Positions 33,865 through 45,843 of a stretch of DNA of 64,000 nt are shown here, piece by piece. The notes below the pieces were generated by a model. It did no database searches. It was not told where the DNA came from and saw only the letters and a program-made list of their open reading frames with translations. A program made the translations under genes and the position numbers. Each line of letters starts with the position of its first letter. Positions within the stretch are counted from its first letter, which is position 1. This DNA comes from Castanea sativa (Eukaryota; Streptophyta; Magnoliopsida; Fagales; Fagaceae), in the NCBI RefSeq assembly GCF_040712315.1, contig NC_134023.1, forward strand, positions 17,989,442 through 18,053,441. Reading direction: 5' to 3'.

Positions 33865-36800
33865 CTACTTGCTGGAAGCTGAGGATGCAACCAATGGTTC
33901 GGATTCAGCCAGTTCGGATTCATTGATTTTGGCTTCGGAATCATCGACACTGGCTCGTGAAGCTTCTTTTTTCAACTTGTGATTATTATATGCTGCCACA
34001 CCCGCAATAGCTGCATTGGAAATAATGATGATATTAGTATTAAATCTTGTATTCATTTTGTTATGGTTATTAAAAAATTTCCACCCACTGTTTGCTAGAA
34101 ATTTCTTCACCCAAATTCAGTGCTCAACTACAGAGAGCAGAGACCAAAAGATTAAAAAGGAAAAAAATACAAAGAAGGATCTGCTATCTGAGTGGATTAA
34201 CATCATACTCCTGGGTGAATTCAAGCTGTTAAGTCTAATTTGGGTGGTGGGGGGAAGGGGAGAGGACAAGAATATCCAGAGAAAGCAACTATAAAGGAAA
34301 TTTATGAGAATATAAAAATGGCATTTAGGGTACACTTTAAGAATAGCAGAGCCAACTAGTGACTCAGAATTAAAAAAACAAAAATAAAAAGGAAATAACC
34401 AAAGAGAAAAAGGAAAAAGGGGGATGAGGTTATAAGGGTATTAATGGCAAAATGCAGTTTGCAGAATTCGCCCTCGAGTTGGCCTAACATTTATGCAAAT
34501 TAGCTTATAGATGAGCAAGTTTTTATGTTCAAGACATTCAACTCAAACTAATCCTGAGCTACAGAAAACATCTAGGTTCCAAGAAAAAGTCGAAAAAAGT
34601 GAATATGATGAGATACTGACCAACGCCATATCCAAACAGATTTATTACTGTCAGCTTTGTATCCGCAAACAGAAGAGCAGATAGTAAGACAACCACCCAA
34701 TCCTTAACAACTCCAGCAACACGAATGGTTAAGGCACTTGTATGCGTAATTACAAGGAAAACTGATAAATTGAGGGCAAAAGTACAGAGACAGTTGAGTA
34801 ATAGCACAAAGGGTGGAAAGTTCCAAGATCCATGTGCTTCCATCTTTGGCTTCTCCAGAAAGATCCATGGAATTAATAGGCAAAGAGCACTACATATAAT
34901 TAAAATTTTGTTCAGATAGGCATAAATCTTACCTTTAGGAATTAGAAAGAAATTATTTCAAAAAGATGATGGATACCAGATAACAGAATCAGTATACCTG
35001 CAAGGACTAACATAATACATAACGGATATAGGGTTCAGTTTGAGACCCTTCCGCTTAACAAAGATCTCCATGAAAATAAGTCTTAAAGCTTCTCCAACAA
35101 CACCACCCATTTGATAAACAACTCCAACCCAGTTGATATCTATTTCTCCATAAGAAGCCACCAGAACACCAAAACTTATAACTGACATGATCAACAGCAT
35201 TCTGCAGCTCATTATCTCAAGTCCTGCTGCTACTCCAAGAACAAAAACAGCTACCGGCACTGAAAAAGTCATTTAAGAGATAGACATTATAATTTGTAAT
35301 CATCATATATAGTAATATATATCGAAGACCCAGGACTTGCTAATCAACCATCTTACTAGTCAGCACATATAAGCCATTACTAAGACTTGTTTGTTTTGTC
35401 GTTTTCTTTCTTCTTCTTTTTTTTTTTTTTGGTTGGGGGGTGGGTGGGGGGTGTTTAAAAGCTCACTTTTTCTAGGTACAAGTATACTTTACCCGGCTTA
35501 CTATACTTTAAGCAAAATAAGCCAATGAAATAGACTTTGCAGCAGAAGAGACCCATTTTAGATATATAGCTAAAATGGGATACAGGGTTATTAAGGACTT
35601 ACTAATTGCCTTTAACATTTGTGCAAACGCAACTGAAATATACAGGTAGGCAGTGTTTCCCAGCCAAAGAGTCATTGCAAACATTGCACCAATTGGCACA
35701 ACTGATGTTGCATATCTGAAAAATTGGAACTTTGTTAGACTTACGTGGAAAATTACTGAACAGGTATCTAGGCAAGGAAGAAATTTCTGCAAAACTTAAG
35801 TAACAAGGTGCATGAAAGTAGTACACTGAACTGTTTTATAAACATTTTCATTTTAATAATACGGACAAGGTGACTCAAGAGTATATTTCAAGGAGGTCCA
35901 CTGGGTACATTAAGGTTATTTCTAATACCAAAATGATTACATTCTTAGATTGCAGAACATTTGGCTAATTAATCATACATTAGATAGCGTGCATTACTAG
36001 TTTTTTTTATTTTATATAAGTAATAAAAATATATTGAAAAGAAGAAGGGTGTCACCTGTGTATACAGGAAATATACATCAAGGACAAAAACAAATCAAGT
36101 GCATAAAGTACAAAAGTCTATGAAACCATGGACAGAAGAAAGAGAATGAAAGCCTAACACTGCAACCCAATCCAGAAGAGTCTTAAGGAAGAAGAGTTTA
36201 AGATCTGAAACTGATCTCTCTAAATCCTCAAAATGTCGGTTATTCCTCTTCCACCAAATGCACCACATCAAACAATGGGGCACAACCATCCAAATAGTAG
36301 AATTTCAATGCCTCCCAAACTTTCCCTGCCAACAAGCCAATAGCTCGACCGTTGTTTTTGGCATAACCCAAAGAATGACAAACAAAATAAACACCATAGA
36401 CCACAAATCAAAAGCAATAGGGCAATGGATAAGATTATCAATAGTCAAAATATTTCCCAAAGCTGCAGTCCAAACCAAAAAAGCAACTCTAGAAGGGACC
36501 TTAGACTTCCAAACAGTCTTCCAAGGGAAAGACTCATTGAAACTTTTTGTCAGAACTTGGTAATTAGAACGAATAGCAAAACCTCTTCCAATAACAGGTT
36601 TCCAACATATCTTATCACCCCCAACTCCTCTCAAAGAAGCTCCATAAATTCTAGACATTAAACTGTAAAAGGACTCCAATTCCCAATCTTCATTGTATCT
36701 TCTAAAATTTAGATCCCAGAAAAGAACACCATTCGGGAACTTCATCAAATCAGCCACATAGGCCTCCTTATTTTGACTTAAAGAAAAAAGTCTCGGATAA

Positions 36801-39800
36801 CACACACACACGCAAAGAAGTGTTCCCACACCAAATGTCCTGCCAAAATCTAATAGTAATCCCGACCCCAACCTCAAATTGGATGTGACGAACAAAAGAT
36901 GGCCAACCACGACTAATAGACTTCCACAAACTCACTCCTTGAGGGCCAGTAACGGGAAGAGAGCACCAACCTCCCCCTTCACAACCATACTTTGCCCCTA
37001 TCACTCTCCTCCACAAGGCCTGTCACTCATTCCCAATTCTCCAGAACCATTTTCCAAACAAAACTTTATTAAAACTTTTCAAACTTCTAATAGCTAAACC
37101 TCCACAATCAAGAGGAGTGCAAACCATAGCCCATTTCACTAGGTGAGTTTTTATTTTTTATTTTTTATTGGCACCAGGCTAGGAAGCATGAGTGCGGATT
37201 CGGATTCAGGTTCGGATGCGGGTACGGTGCGGCGACTCAGCAATTTTTTAAAAAGTATGGTGCAGATACAGCGGGATACGTTTATTAATAAATTTTTATT
37301 TATATTTTCTATATTTGCTAAGCTTATTTTTTCATTTAATGATAAACATATACCAATTTAAGAGCAATAGTAGATAAAAAAACCTTTGGGATCAATTTAA
37401 TATTTATAGCTAATATTTAGGGGGGTAAATTTTGCAAAATAATATTATAATGATAAGTAATTATTTAAATTGCTACAATTACTAAATTATTTAGCTATTA
37501 TTAAGCTAAATGATATAAATTGTTGAATTTAATATAGTGTTTAAAAAATCATAATAAAGATATTCAAATTTGGGGGGGTTTATTATAAATAAACAAATGT
37601 GTTGGGATATTTATAAACAAGGAAGCTTCCAAGAAGTTCCATTGCCAAGTCCCGCCACTACCCACGTGCATTGCTTTATTAATATCACATTCCAAGGCTC
37701 TATTTGAAAGTCTACAGTCATCTATCTTCTTTCCTCACAAACCATTTGGCAGCAGATCTTTCTTCTTCTCATTCCCTTTTTTTTCTCACAAATCTTTTGG
37801 TAGCAGATCTTTATTCTTTCTCTTCTTATTTGGATAGAATCAGACCAAATGGGGGTGTTCCGGCCAGTTTCTTGGCCAACTTTGGCGGGTTTTGGCCCAA
37901 ATCGGTGCCGAATCGGACCAAATCAGCTCAAATTGGCACGATTCGGAGACGAAAAAAAAGAAAGTAGCGAATCGGCGCATCGAAACGAGTCGGGTGCAGG
38001 TGCAGTGGCTCTGGAGCTGCACCCGTGCTTACCAGGCACCAGGTGTCTAGAGCAGAGCCCTAACTAATCCTGGGAGTGCACAAGCCCTCAACAAGGAGTT
38101 TCCTGCAAGTGCACCTTGGGTAATTCAAGGGGCAATTAAATTCCCCTAGTCCAATGGCCCCAAGGGAGTGAATGCACGCATGGGTTTTTTTAAAATCCCC
38201 ATACCACTCCAGAGAAAATTTCATTGAAGTTGCTCAATACGGGTTGCAACCTCTATAGGGATAGGAAAAAGAGAGAAAATAAGTTGGAAGATTGGACAAA
38301 GTACTCTTAATAAGAGTAACTTCACCTTCATTTGAGAGATACAATCGTTTCCAACCTGCTAACCTCCTCTCCATCTTCTTAATAATTGGATTCCAAATAG
38401 AACTAACTCTGACATTAGCACCCAACGAAAGACCTAAATATTTCATCGGGAAGGAGCCTTGCTTGCACCCTAGCACATCCACCATATTTGCTGTATTTGG
38501 AAGCACATCTACAAGGACCAATTCAGACTTATCCGTATTAATTTTTAGCCCAGAAACAACTTCAAACCAAAACAGCACTAGCCGGAGAAACAGAATCTGA
38601 TCAAGATTAGCATCGCATAAGATCAAGGTATCATCAGCGAAGAGAAGATGGGTCACCTGCAAAGAGTTACCTGTAGGACCCACCCTAATACTAGACATGA
38701 GCCCATCCCTCACTGCCTTATCCAACATTTTACTAAAAGCACCCATAACAATCACAAACAATAAAGAGGATAATAGATCACCTTGTCTTATACCTCTAGA
38801 GCTTTCAAAGAAACTACACGGAGTTCCATTAATGAGAATGGAGAATTTAACAGCAGAGATGCAGAAGAAAACCCATCTTCTCCAATTTTCAAGAAAACCA
38901 CAACAATCCAACATATAAATGAGAAAGTCCTAATTCACATGATCATATACCTTCTATACATCCAGCTTACACAACACCCCAAGAACTTCTTATTTCAACC
39001 TACTATCCAAGCATTCATTGGCAATAAGAACAGAATCTAAAATCTGTCTTTCTTTGACAAATGAATTTTGAGATTCATAAACAATATCCCCAAGCACCAT
39101 TTTACTAGTTAGTTGTGAAGGTTAAGCTTATGGAGTGAAGTTCCATTAGGTATACACTGACAGGCAAATTAAGGAAAATAACATACAGTCGAAATATATA
39201 TAACTCAGCTGCATCACTTGAACAAAACCCAGTTGCCATGCTAGCACTGCTTCTCTAATGTGAAAACTCAATTATTAACAGTGGAGAAAACAAACACTCT
39301 TAAGTGACTCAACTAGAATGCTACAACTCCTTCATTTCTATGTTCTCTAGTATTTTGAAGACCTATGTATGTTGCTGCATCTTTCTCACTAATTCAGTTC
39401 CCCCAATATAAACCCCCTTTAAGTTGGGCTCTTTGTCCTTTACAATCCACTTCAACCTAGAGCCCAATTTTAGCCCAGTACACTTGATTTTTAATACCTA
39501 CCTAGCAAGGATGGGCTAAGCCAAAAAAAATAACTCAAGGGGCCACACCAAATAAAACAAAAAAAATTTAAGAAACAAATAAGAACCAATATATAAAATT
39601 TATAGATCATATGTGTCTTTTTACAAGATTCCAAATTATGTTACTTATTAGAAAAACAAAGAATCTAACATATGTTATTTTTTCATATATAGTCGACTTC
39701 ACACCAAATTAATCTTTTCATTTCTCAAGATATATATTTCGCTTTAAAAATTAGCTTAACTTAACAAAATTGTGCTCTATGCTCCCCATAATCTACTTAT

Positions 39801-40341
39801 ACTTCGAAACTTGAACAATAAATTTTATAAATAATTATATAACCTATTTATAAAATTTTGTGACGAGTAAGATAATTGTAATTTATTATCATATTTAATG
39901 TTCTTCTAATATCTCAAATCAAGGTTTTTTGTCAAAGGTATATCCCAATTTGCCAATTTATTTCCTATTCTTGTTAATGTCACCACAAGGATTGAGAAGT
40001 TGTAGCGGTGTGGCACCACTCAAACATTAATGAGATTTGGAGCTTTTTTACAACTGCACCTACTGAAAAAAATTTGTGGGTCAATTATGAGAACCTTTTT
40101 GTAAGATAAGATCCTACTGTAATTTTAAAAACATATAGGTATACTAATATATAAAAAGAATTATTAAATATGCATTTTTTTAGATGTAGTACTGGTCCCA
40201 ATTCCTAAAACAAAACAAAGTTAGATTTTTTTTTCATAAAATGATCCCAAAAGATAAAACTTATCACCTAACTTTTCTCCTTCCTCATACTGTACCATCT
40301 ATCAAATAGTCAATCACCCAAATTTGTCAATCTAGTTGACC

Positions 40342-40394
<53 letters not shown>

Positions 40395-43300
40395 GTGGGA
40401 GAATTAGAAAAAGAAGAAAGAAAATGGAAAAGGAAGAAGAAAAAATGGTGGAGGTAACTAACAAATTATTTAAACCCTAAAATTTATATTGGATTGTACT
40501 TATTTGATTGTTATATTGTTTAAATTGAAATTGATTATACTAGGTCTTTTATTTATTTATTTATTTTATAATGAATTTTTTGAATTAATATCATATTGGC
40601 TTAAGTAATGCAAGTTTAGTTAAACTACTTATCAAAAAGTTTAGTTAAATTATTTATTTGTTAATATGAACTTCTTGTTAGCTTGTTAAATAAAAGAAAA
40701 TGAAAATTTATTAATAAAAGTGTTGAAATGAGATTAAATTATTATTTTGGAATAATTTGTGAATAAATTTCTCAAGACAAATCCAATAACATAACAAACA
40801 CCACTTGGCGAAGAAACTTGTAATCATGGTACTAAAGTTCAAAGCAAAACCATGTTGGAGTTGACTTGAAAACTCTTCCAGCATGCTCTGGGCTATGGAC
40901 TAAAAGCATACATTGCCATCCCAATGATGGGGATAAAGTTAGAAGCATATATCTACAAGAGTCCTTGTCAACCTCTTAACCACAACTTTTCACAAAGAAA
41001 AATTGGTAAATTTTCAAGTAAATTCAATAGGGAATTGTTTATAGTATGGTATTCAACAATTTCCTTTTCTTTTTTCTTTTTGAAAATATAGAACAATATC
41101 AAATCCATGTATTTATTTAATTCTTAGTTATAGTTTACACCCACTGGAGAAAAATCATGGCTCCACCACTGTGTTGTGGGACTTCTTATGGGGTTGTTTG
41201 GGTGATGAGTTCAAATTTCATCAATTTAGTTCATCTAAAACCTATGGAACTATGCAGGTGGTGGTTTAGGCATCAAGAATTTGTCAACTTTTAGAAAGTA
41301 TTTGAGCCATTATGCAGTAGAAAGAGAGGCTCTTTGGGGAGAGGTTGTAGATAAAGAATATGGCAGTTTGTGTGGAGATGATGTTCTAATATGATTAATG
41401 GTCCATATGGGGTAAGCTTATTGGAATATATTAGAAAGGGTTGGGGAATGTTTTCTTGCTTTATTAGATTTGAAGTGGGTGAAGGCACAAGAATTTCTTT
41501 TTGGCATAATATGGTGCAATGAGTAACCTTTGAAGGTGACTTCTCTGGAATTGTTCCATAAAGCTCGTCATAAGGAGTACCTGGAGGCAGACCATATGAA
41601 CTTATTTAATGGTCACTTGCAATGGGACATTAAGGTTCATGAGGACTGTGCAGGATTGTGACCTTAAAGTTGTATCTTCTTTCTTAAACTTCTCTACACT
41701 AGTAAAGTTAACAGGAGGACAAATTATATTGTATTCCTTCCAGAGATCGTACATTTGAGGTTAAATCATATTAATAATGGAACTCCTTTCCCTTGGAAGA
41801 GCATATGAAAGACTGAGGCCCCTTTGACAGTAGCATTCTTTTCTTGGATGGCAACATTAGGTAAAATCCTAACGATGGATAATCTGAGGAAGAGATGCCT
41901 CATTCTGATGGATTGGTGATTCCATGCATCACTTACTCCTCCATTCTCAAGTGTTAAGGAACTTTGGAATATGATTGTATGCCTAATTGGAATTCACTGA
42001 GTCATGACCAGATGGGTGGTGGATCTTTTAAATTGTTAGAAAGTATGTTAGCAGGCACCATCATACAAGCATACAGACTACCATTCCTTCATGCATAAAG
42101 TGGTGTATTTGGAGAGAGAGAAATATGTGCAATTTTGAAGATCGTAAGAATACAATTCCAGAATTGAAGTGCTTTCTGTTGAAGACCCTATACTCAAAGA
42201 CACTTCATTTAGGGTGCCATACCCATGTCGTATCCATGTCATACCAGTGTTATACCGGCTGTTTTATGTTATAAGTTTTTAGAAATTGCTCGTGTCGCCG
42301 TGTCGTATCCATAACAGTGTCCATGTCCGTGCTTCCTAAACACTATATGATTGGATAGCAGCTGCTATAACTACTTTTCTGTTTCTAACTTGTTTGGTTG
42401 TTGTCAGCAGGATTGGGAATAGCTATTTGAACAGCAACAGGGGCTGAATTTGGAGGTTTTGGGTTGACAGGAACTTTTTTTGATGGCGGAGGAGGTTAGG
42501 CTTGGTGAAATATGTAAAAGTGGTAGAATCTGGGGTCTGGTTGTAGCATTTATAGAACAACAAAAATGCTGGAACTAAAGATAGAAGGAATAGGAGAAAC
42601 AGAGAAGGAGTTTATACACTACCAAACATTAAACAAAGCAGGCTGCAAAACTCAATTCAATAGGCATGACTTTAATTAAAGAGAGTTACAAGTCTTTTGC
42701 TTAGTATACAAGAAATCCTTATAACAACTACTCTTAGCCCTTAGATTAAGTAAGTCACAATCAAATTCTCAAAAAAGTAAGTCACAATCATACTTATATA
42801 ACTATTTTTTTTCTGATAAGTAATATATTATACAAAAAGTGGCAGAAGGGATGCGACCTTAGTACATGGGAGGTATACAAGAGAAACATATGGAGAATTA
42901 TTTTTAAGGCTTTTATTAATAACTAGTAAGGCACAAACGACTACCATGGACACTTCAACCCACACCACAAAGGTTTTCAACAGGCATGGGCCTCTTAATT
43001 GACAGAAGGCCAAAGATTTAATTTTGGGCTCCCAAATGGAATGTTTCCCTGTCCAGCCATGCTACAACTGCTGCACTGGAAAATATATATCGTATGATTG
43101 TAATCACAAGATCCTATCAGTCAAAGACAATCAACTTTAGGCCTTGGACCCCAAAGACAAATATTAACAATGTGCTAACACATGCCACAATTTAAACCTA
43201 TGAGGCTATACTTCGACTTTGTTTCTTTTCCTGAAGAAAATGAGAGACCCTTAGATCTCTAAAAATATCCTCTCTTTTTTTTTGGTACTTTGTTTCAGTG

Positions 43301-45534
43301 GGCTCATATTTGGGGTTTTACACAATATATTTCCATTTCTGATTTCCCACAATCTGTTCGCTTTAGTTCTTAAACTATATGTATTTGGTCCATGTTCAGA
43401 GTCCGTGACCACAATGTTCATTCTTGTAATAAAAGTCTTATTACCTATCCAAAAAAAATTCTATTTAATAGAGGACTCAAATTAGTGATTCTTATCGTCT
43501 TATCTTTAATAATCACATCAATCATTGCAACTTTTTAAAGATTCTAATGCATTGACAAGTAACAACTTTGAAGATTTAAATATATTAGATAGGAGCGTAT
43601 CCATTTCTTTACTTACATGTCTGGAGTCATTCCTTCCTCAACCTTCATAATCTGTAAGAAGAACGAAATACGGTAAAAACATTAGAGCAAAGGATATGAT
43701 TGTCTCTCATAATATTCAGTAAATTAAATACCTTGAGAACTTTGGTGAGCATAAAACATAAGACTGACGAGAAGACCATGTGAAGTAGAGTCAATCCAAG
43801 AGGATAAGGGAAGTTTATTTCCTTAGATGACAAAACCCACTGCATTTCACAATTTCAATAAAATTTATATGTCAGCCATGTAGGGAAACCCTAGTAGAAT
43901 CTTTGAGGCAGCAACATTAGATAGCCAAAATTCTGTAACAATAATACAAGTTGAAAAACACACACACACACACATAACCATAAAGATAGCAACGGAACAA
44001 AATACTTCAGAAGAAAATTTATTACATGCTTCCATTCATTCTTTTATGCTTAAAAATGATTTATTATATATTTGTCCACGTCATTTTCTAATAATAAAAA
44101 AACTAATAACTTCTACACATATTAAAAGTCACCTATTGCTTGGCACTAATGTATCATATAATGCATGTACAACTACCAATCGTCCACCTAGGCTACAATA
44201 CCAAAAGGCAAGCCTCTCATACTACACAACACATGATAAGGGCGTCTCATCTTGTCAAAATAGAAAAGGCTCTAAATATAAAAGGTCAAAATCTATTGAA
44301 ATCAATTTTGAAAAACCAAGGCCATTAGTGGTGTAAAAATTTTCGGACATGAAAGAAAACCAGAATTTTTAGAAATTGCCAATCTAACTACTAATACACA
44401 CCCCAAATCAAACATCTATAGCTCCTTTCCATCTCTACCTATATCTTGTGCTCCATTCTAGGGCTTTTTACTTTCTTTTCAATCAAAAGACCATTCAAAG
44501 CTAAGAAATGAGGATCCAAAGGTCTCTTATTGTTTAAATTTGAAAACAATAAAGGTTTCAATAAGAGTGTCATTATAAAAGACAAGAAATGCTCTTAATT
44601 CATCAAAATCGTTATCTATCAATTCAATAATTTACGCAATGCATAAAACATAAGACTGATGAGAAGACCATGTGAAATAGAGTCAAATTCAAGAGGATAA
44701 GGGAACTTTATTTCCTCAGATAACGAAACTCACTGCATTTCAAAATTTCAATATAATTATATGTCAGCCATGTAGAGCAACCCTAGTAAAACCTCTGTGC
44801 AATAAATATGTTCGAAACTCACTTCAAATTTCACATTTCACAAGCCTCATTGAAGAGCTAAGAAATAAGGATCCTAAAGTCACTTATATTGTCTAAATTC
44901 TAAAACAAAAAAAGGTTTCGAACATGAATTATAGAAGAGTGGCCTCATTATGGAACACAAGAAATGCTCTCAATTCCTCAACATCTTTATCTATCAATTC
45001 AACAATTTACGCAAAACGCATAAATCAAGAAACTGAACTAAACACCTTCACTCAATCCAATACAGAATTAACATAAATTTTGTAAGCATAATTCCTTTTC
45101 TTTCTCTCTAATTAATGTCACCAAATCCAAAAACACAAACAAAATTGCAGTTTCTTCAGTGACAAAACTTGGTTAATAACCAAAACAAGAAAATGCTCTC
45201 AATTCATCAACAAATCTATCTATAAAAATAAAAAAATAAAAAATTCAACAATTTCACGCAAACTCAAAAATCACAACCAAAAATTTGTAAGCATTTCCTC
45301 AATTAATGTCACCAAATCCAAAAACACAAAAACAAAATTGCAGTTCCTTTTCAGTGACAAAAAACTTGGTTAATAATCAAAAGCTCAATTACGCAAAAAA
45401 AAAAAAAAAACAACAACAAGTAGTAAGAGTACCTTGTTGAAGAAAATCTGACCGCTGGAGAGAGCGATGTAGAGAAGAAGATAAGCGTAGGTTAAAATCT
45501 CGTCTTTGCAAAATGCTCTAAACCGATCCGCCAT
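33865..45534 (-). CDS. Probable sugar-phosphate/phosphate translocator (At3g14410 type)
   Basis: Integral membrane carrier of the nucleotide-sugar/triose-phosphate translocator family (TPT/DMT superfamily), expected in Golgi or another endomembrane and lacking an obvious plastid transit peptide. Exons in transcript order: 45534-45433, 43839-43732, 43651-43617, 35715-35603, 35259-34998, 34889-34621 and 34010-33865; all junctions are GT-AG and phases match, giving 344 residues. It starts [20 protein letters not shown]. Family motifs seen: [61 protein letters not shown] and [12 protein letters not shown]. About ten hydrophobic segments are spread over the exons. The C-terminus is a Ser/Glu-rich tail ending VASSASSK. 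Intron 3 (7.9 kb) is inflated by LINEs, and intron 1 contains a dead copy of exon 2. The substrate cannot be told from sequence. Confidence 0.93.
36005..39100 (-). mobile_element. L1-type LINE with RT catalytic core, interrupted
   Basis: Minus-strand LINE in intron 3 of the translocator. The upper part (38234-38914) encodes the reverse transcriptase palm ([15 protein letters not shown], then [15 protein letters not shown] with the FADD site) up to [13 protein letters not shown]. The lower part (36095-37140) encodes the linker and C-terminal region, with the zf-RVT domain partly deleted around 36430. The 3' end is a T-run at 36001-36008, after a TATACAGG-type tail. About 1 kb of foreign DNA (roughly 37142-38200, including the element at 37179-38034) splits it. 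Even without that insert the frame has stops, so it is inactive. Confidence 0.9.
37179..38034. mobile_element. Non-coding TIR element with 9-bp TSD
   Basis: Flanked by the 9-bp direct repeat GGCACCAGG (37170-37178 and 38035-38043). Ends are related as inverted repeats: GGAAGCATGAGTGCGG and, reverse-complemented, GGTAAGCACGGGTGCAG. The length (856 bp), 9-bp duplication and lack of a transposase suggest a non-autonomous Mutator-like element. A sequence with similar motifs (GTGTCGTATCC, GTGCTTCCTAAACAC) lies at 42207-42350. Confidence 0.6.
39101..41160. other. Intron 3 of the translocator, no gene
   Basis: AT-rich intronic DNA. The only clear feature is a compound microsatellite at 40346-40394. 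Short frames have no recognisable content. Confidence 0.6.
40346..40394. repeat. Compound (TG)n(AG)n microsatellite
   Basis: About 12 TG units followed directly by about 12 AG units, in intron 3 of the translocator. Confidence 0.95.
41165..42200 (+). mobile_element. Heavily decayed LINE fragment
   Basis: Plus-strand sequence translating in broken frames to LINE ORF2 C-terminal motifs: [16 protein letters not shown] near 41170-41220, [12 protein letters not shown] near 41880-41920, and [16 protein letters not shown] near 42080-42130. Many frameshifts and stops. It lies opposite to the LINE at 36005-39100 in the same intron. Confidence 0.75.
42207..42350. repeat. Dispersed repeat fragment
   Basis: Repetitive GTGTC/ATACC-rich sequence (CATGTCGTATCCATGTCAT, ..., GTGCTTCCTAAACAC). 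It resembles the terminal part of the element at 37179-38034 in layout, including TTTTTAGAAATTGCT against AATTTTTTAAAAAGTATGG. Confidence 0.4.
42810..42895 (-). mobile_element. LINE 3'-tail remnant
   Basis: Minus-strand reading gives TTGTATACCTCCCATGTACT and ends TTACTTATCAGAAAAAAAA, matching the local LINE 3' tail. No coding part remains. Confidence 0.65.
44641..45015 (-). pseudogene. Broken duplicate of translocator exon 2
   Basis: 44641-44800 copies 43749-43905: most of exon 2 of the translocator with its acceptor and intron flank. It is dead: the first codon after the acceptor is TGA where the real exon has TGG, one extra base shifts the frame in the middle, and the last part of the exon with its donor is missing. 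The following 44857-45015 copies 44500-44640, so the duplicated unit includes intron DNA. Third, partial copies of the same intron motifs (AGAAAATGCTCTCAATTCATC) follow near 45185. Confidence 0.85.
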
Positions 45535-45611
45535 TGCAGAGAGAAAGAAAAATAAATAAATCAATTGAAAGAGAAATCTCAAATTCTTTTGGGGAGGTAT
45601 TTCTATTATAC

Positions 45612-45812
45612 TAATGTTGTATTTTTTTTAGATATTATGTATGAGCTAAGTAGACTTGGTTTTTTTTTTTTTGGGGGGTTGAAAACACTAGAGCTGGTTC
45701 TGGCTGTAACGTGAGTGAAGGGCGCGGAAGTCAGCAAATGGGGAGTACGGAGTGTGGAAATGAAAAGTTTGAAGCAGCCAGATTGAAATGGTACCACAAA
45801 ACACACATCAAG

Positions 45813-45843
<31 letters not shown>

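Noticed and set aside
34016..34335. Frames on both strands next to the last translocator exon
   Set aside because: They fall in intron 6 of the translocator and show no similarity to known proteins.
44641..44770. Possible alternative (mutually exclusive) exon 2 of the translocator
   Set aside because: The first codon is a stop, the frame is shifted, and the donor end is missing, so it cannot be used as a coding exon.
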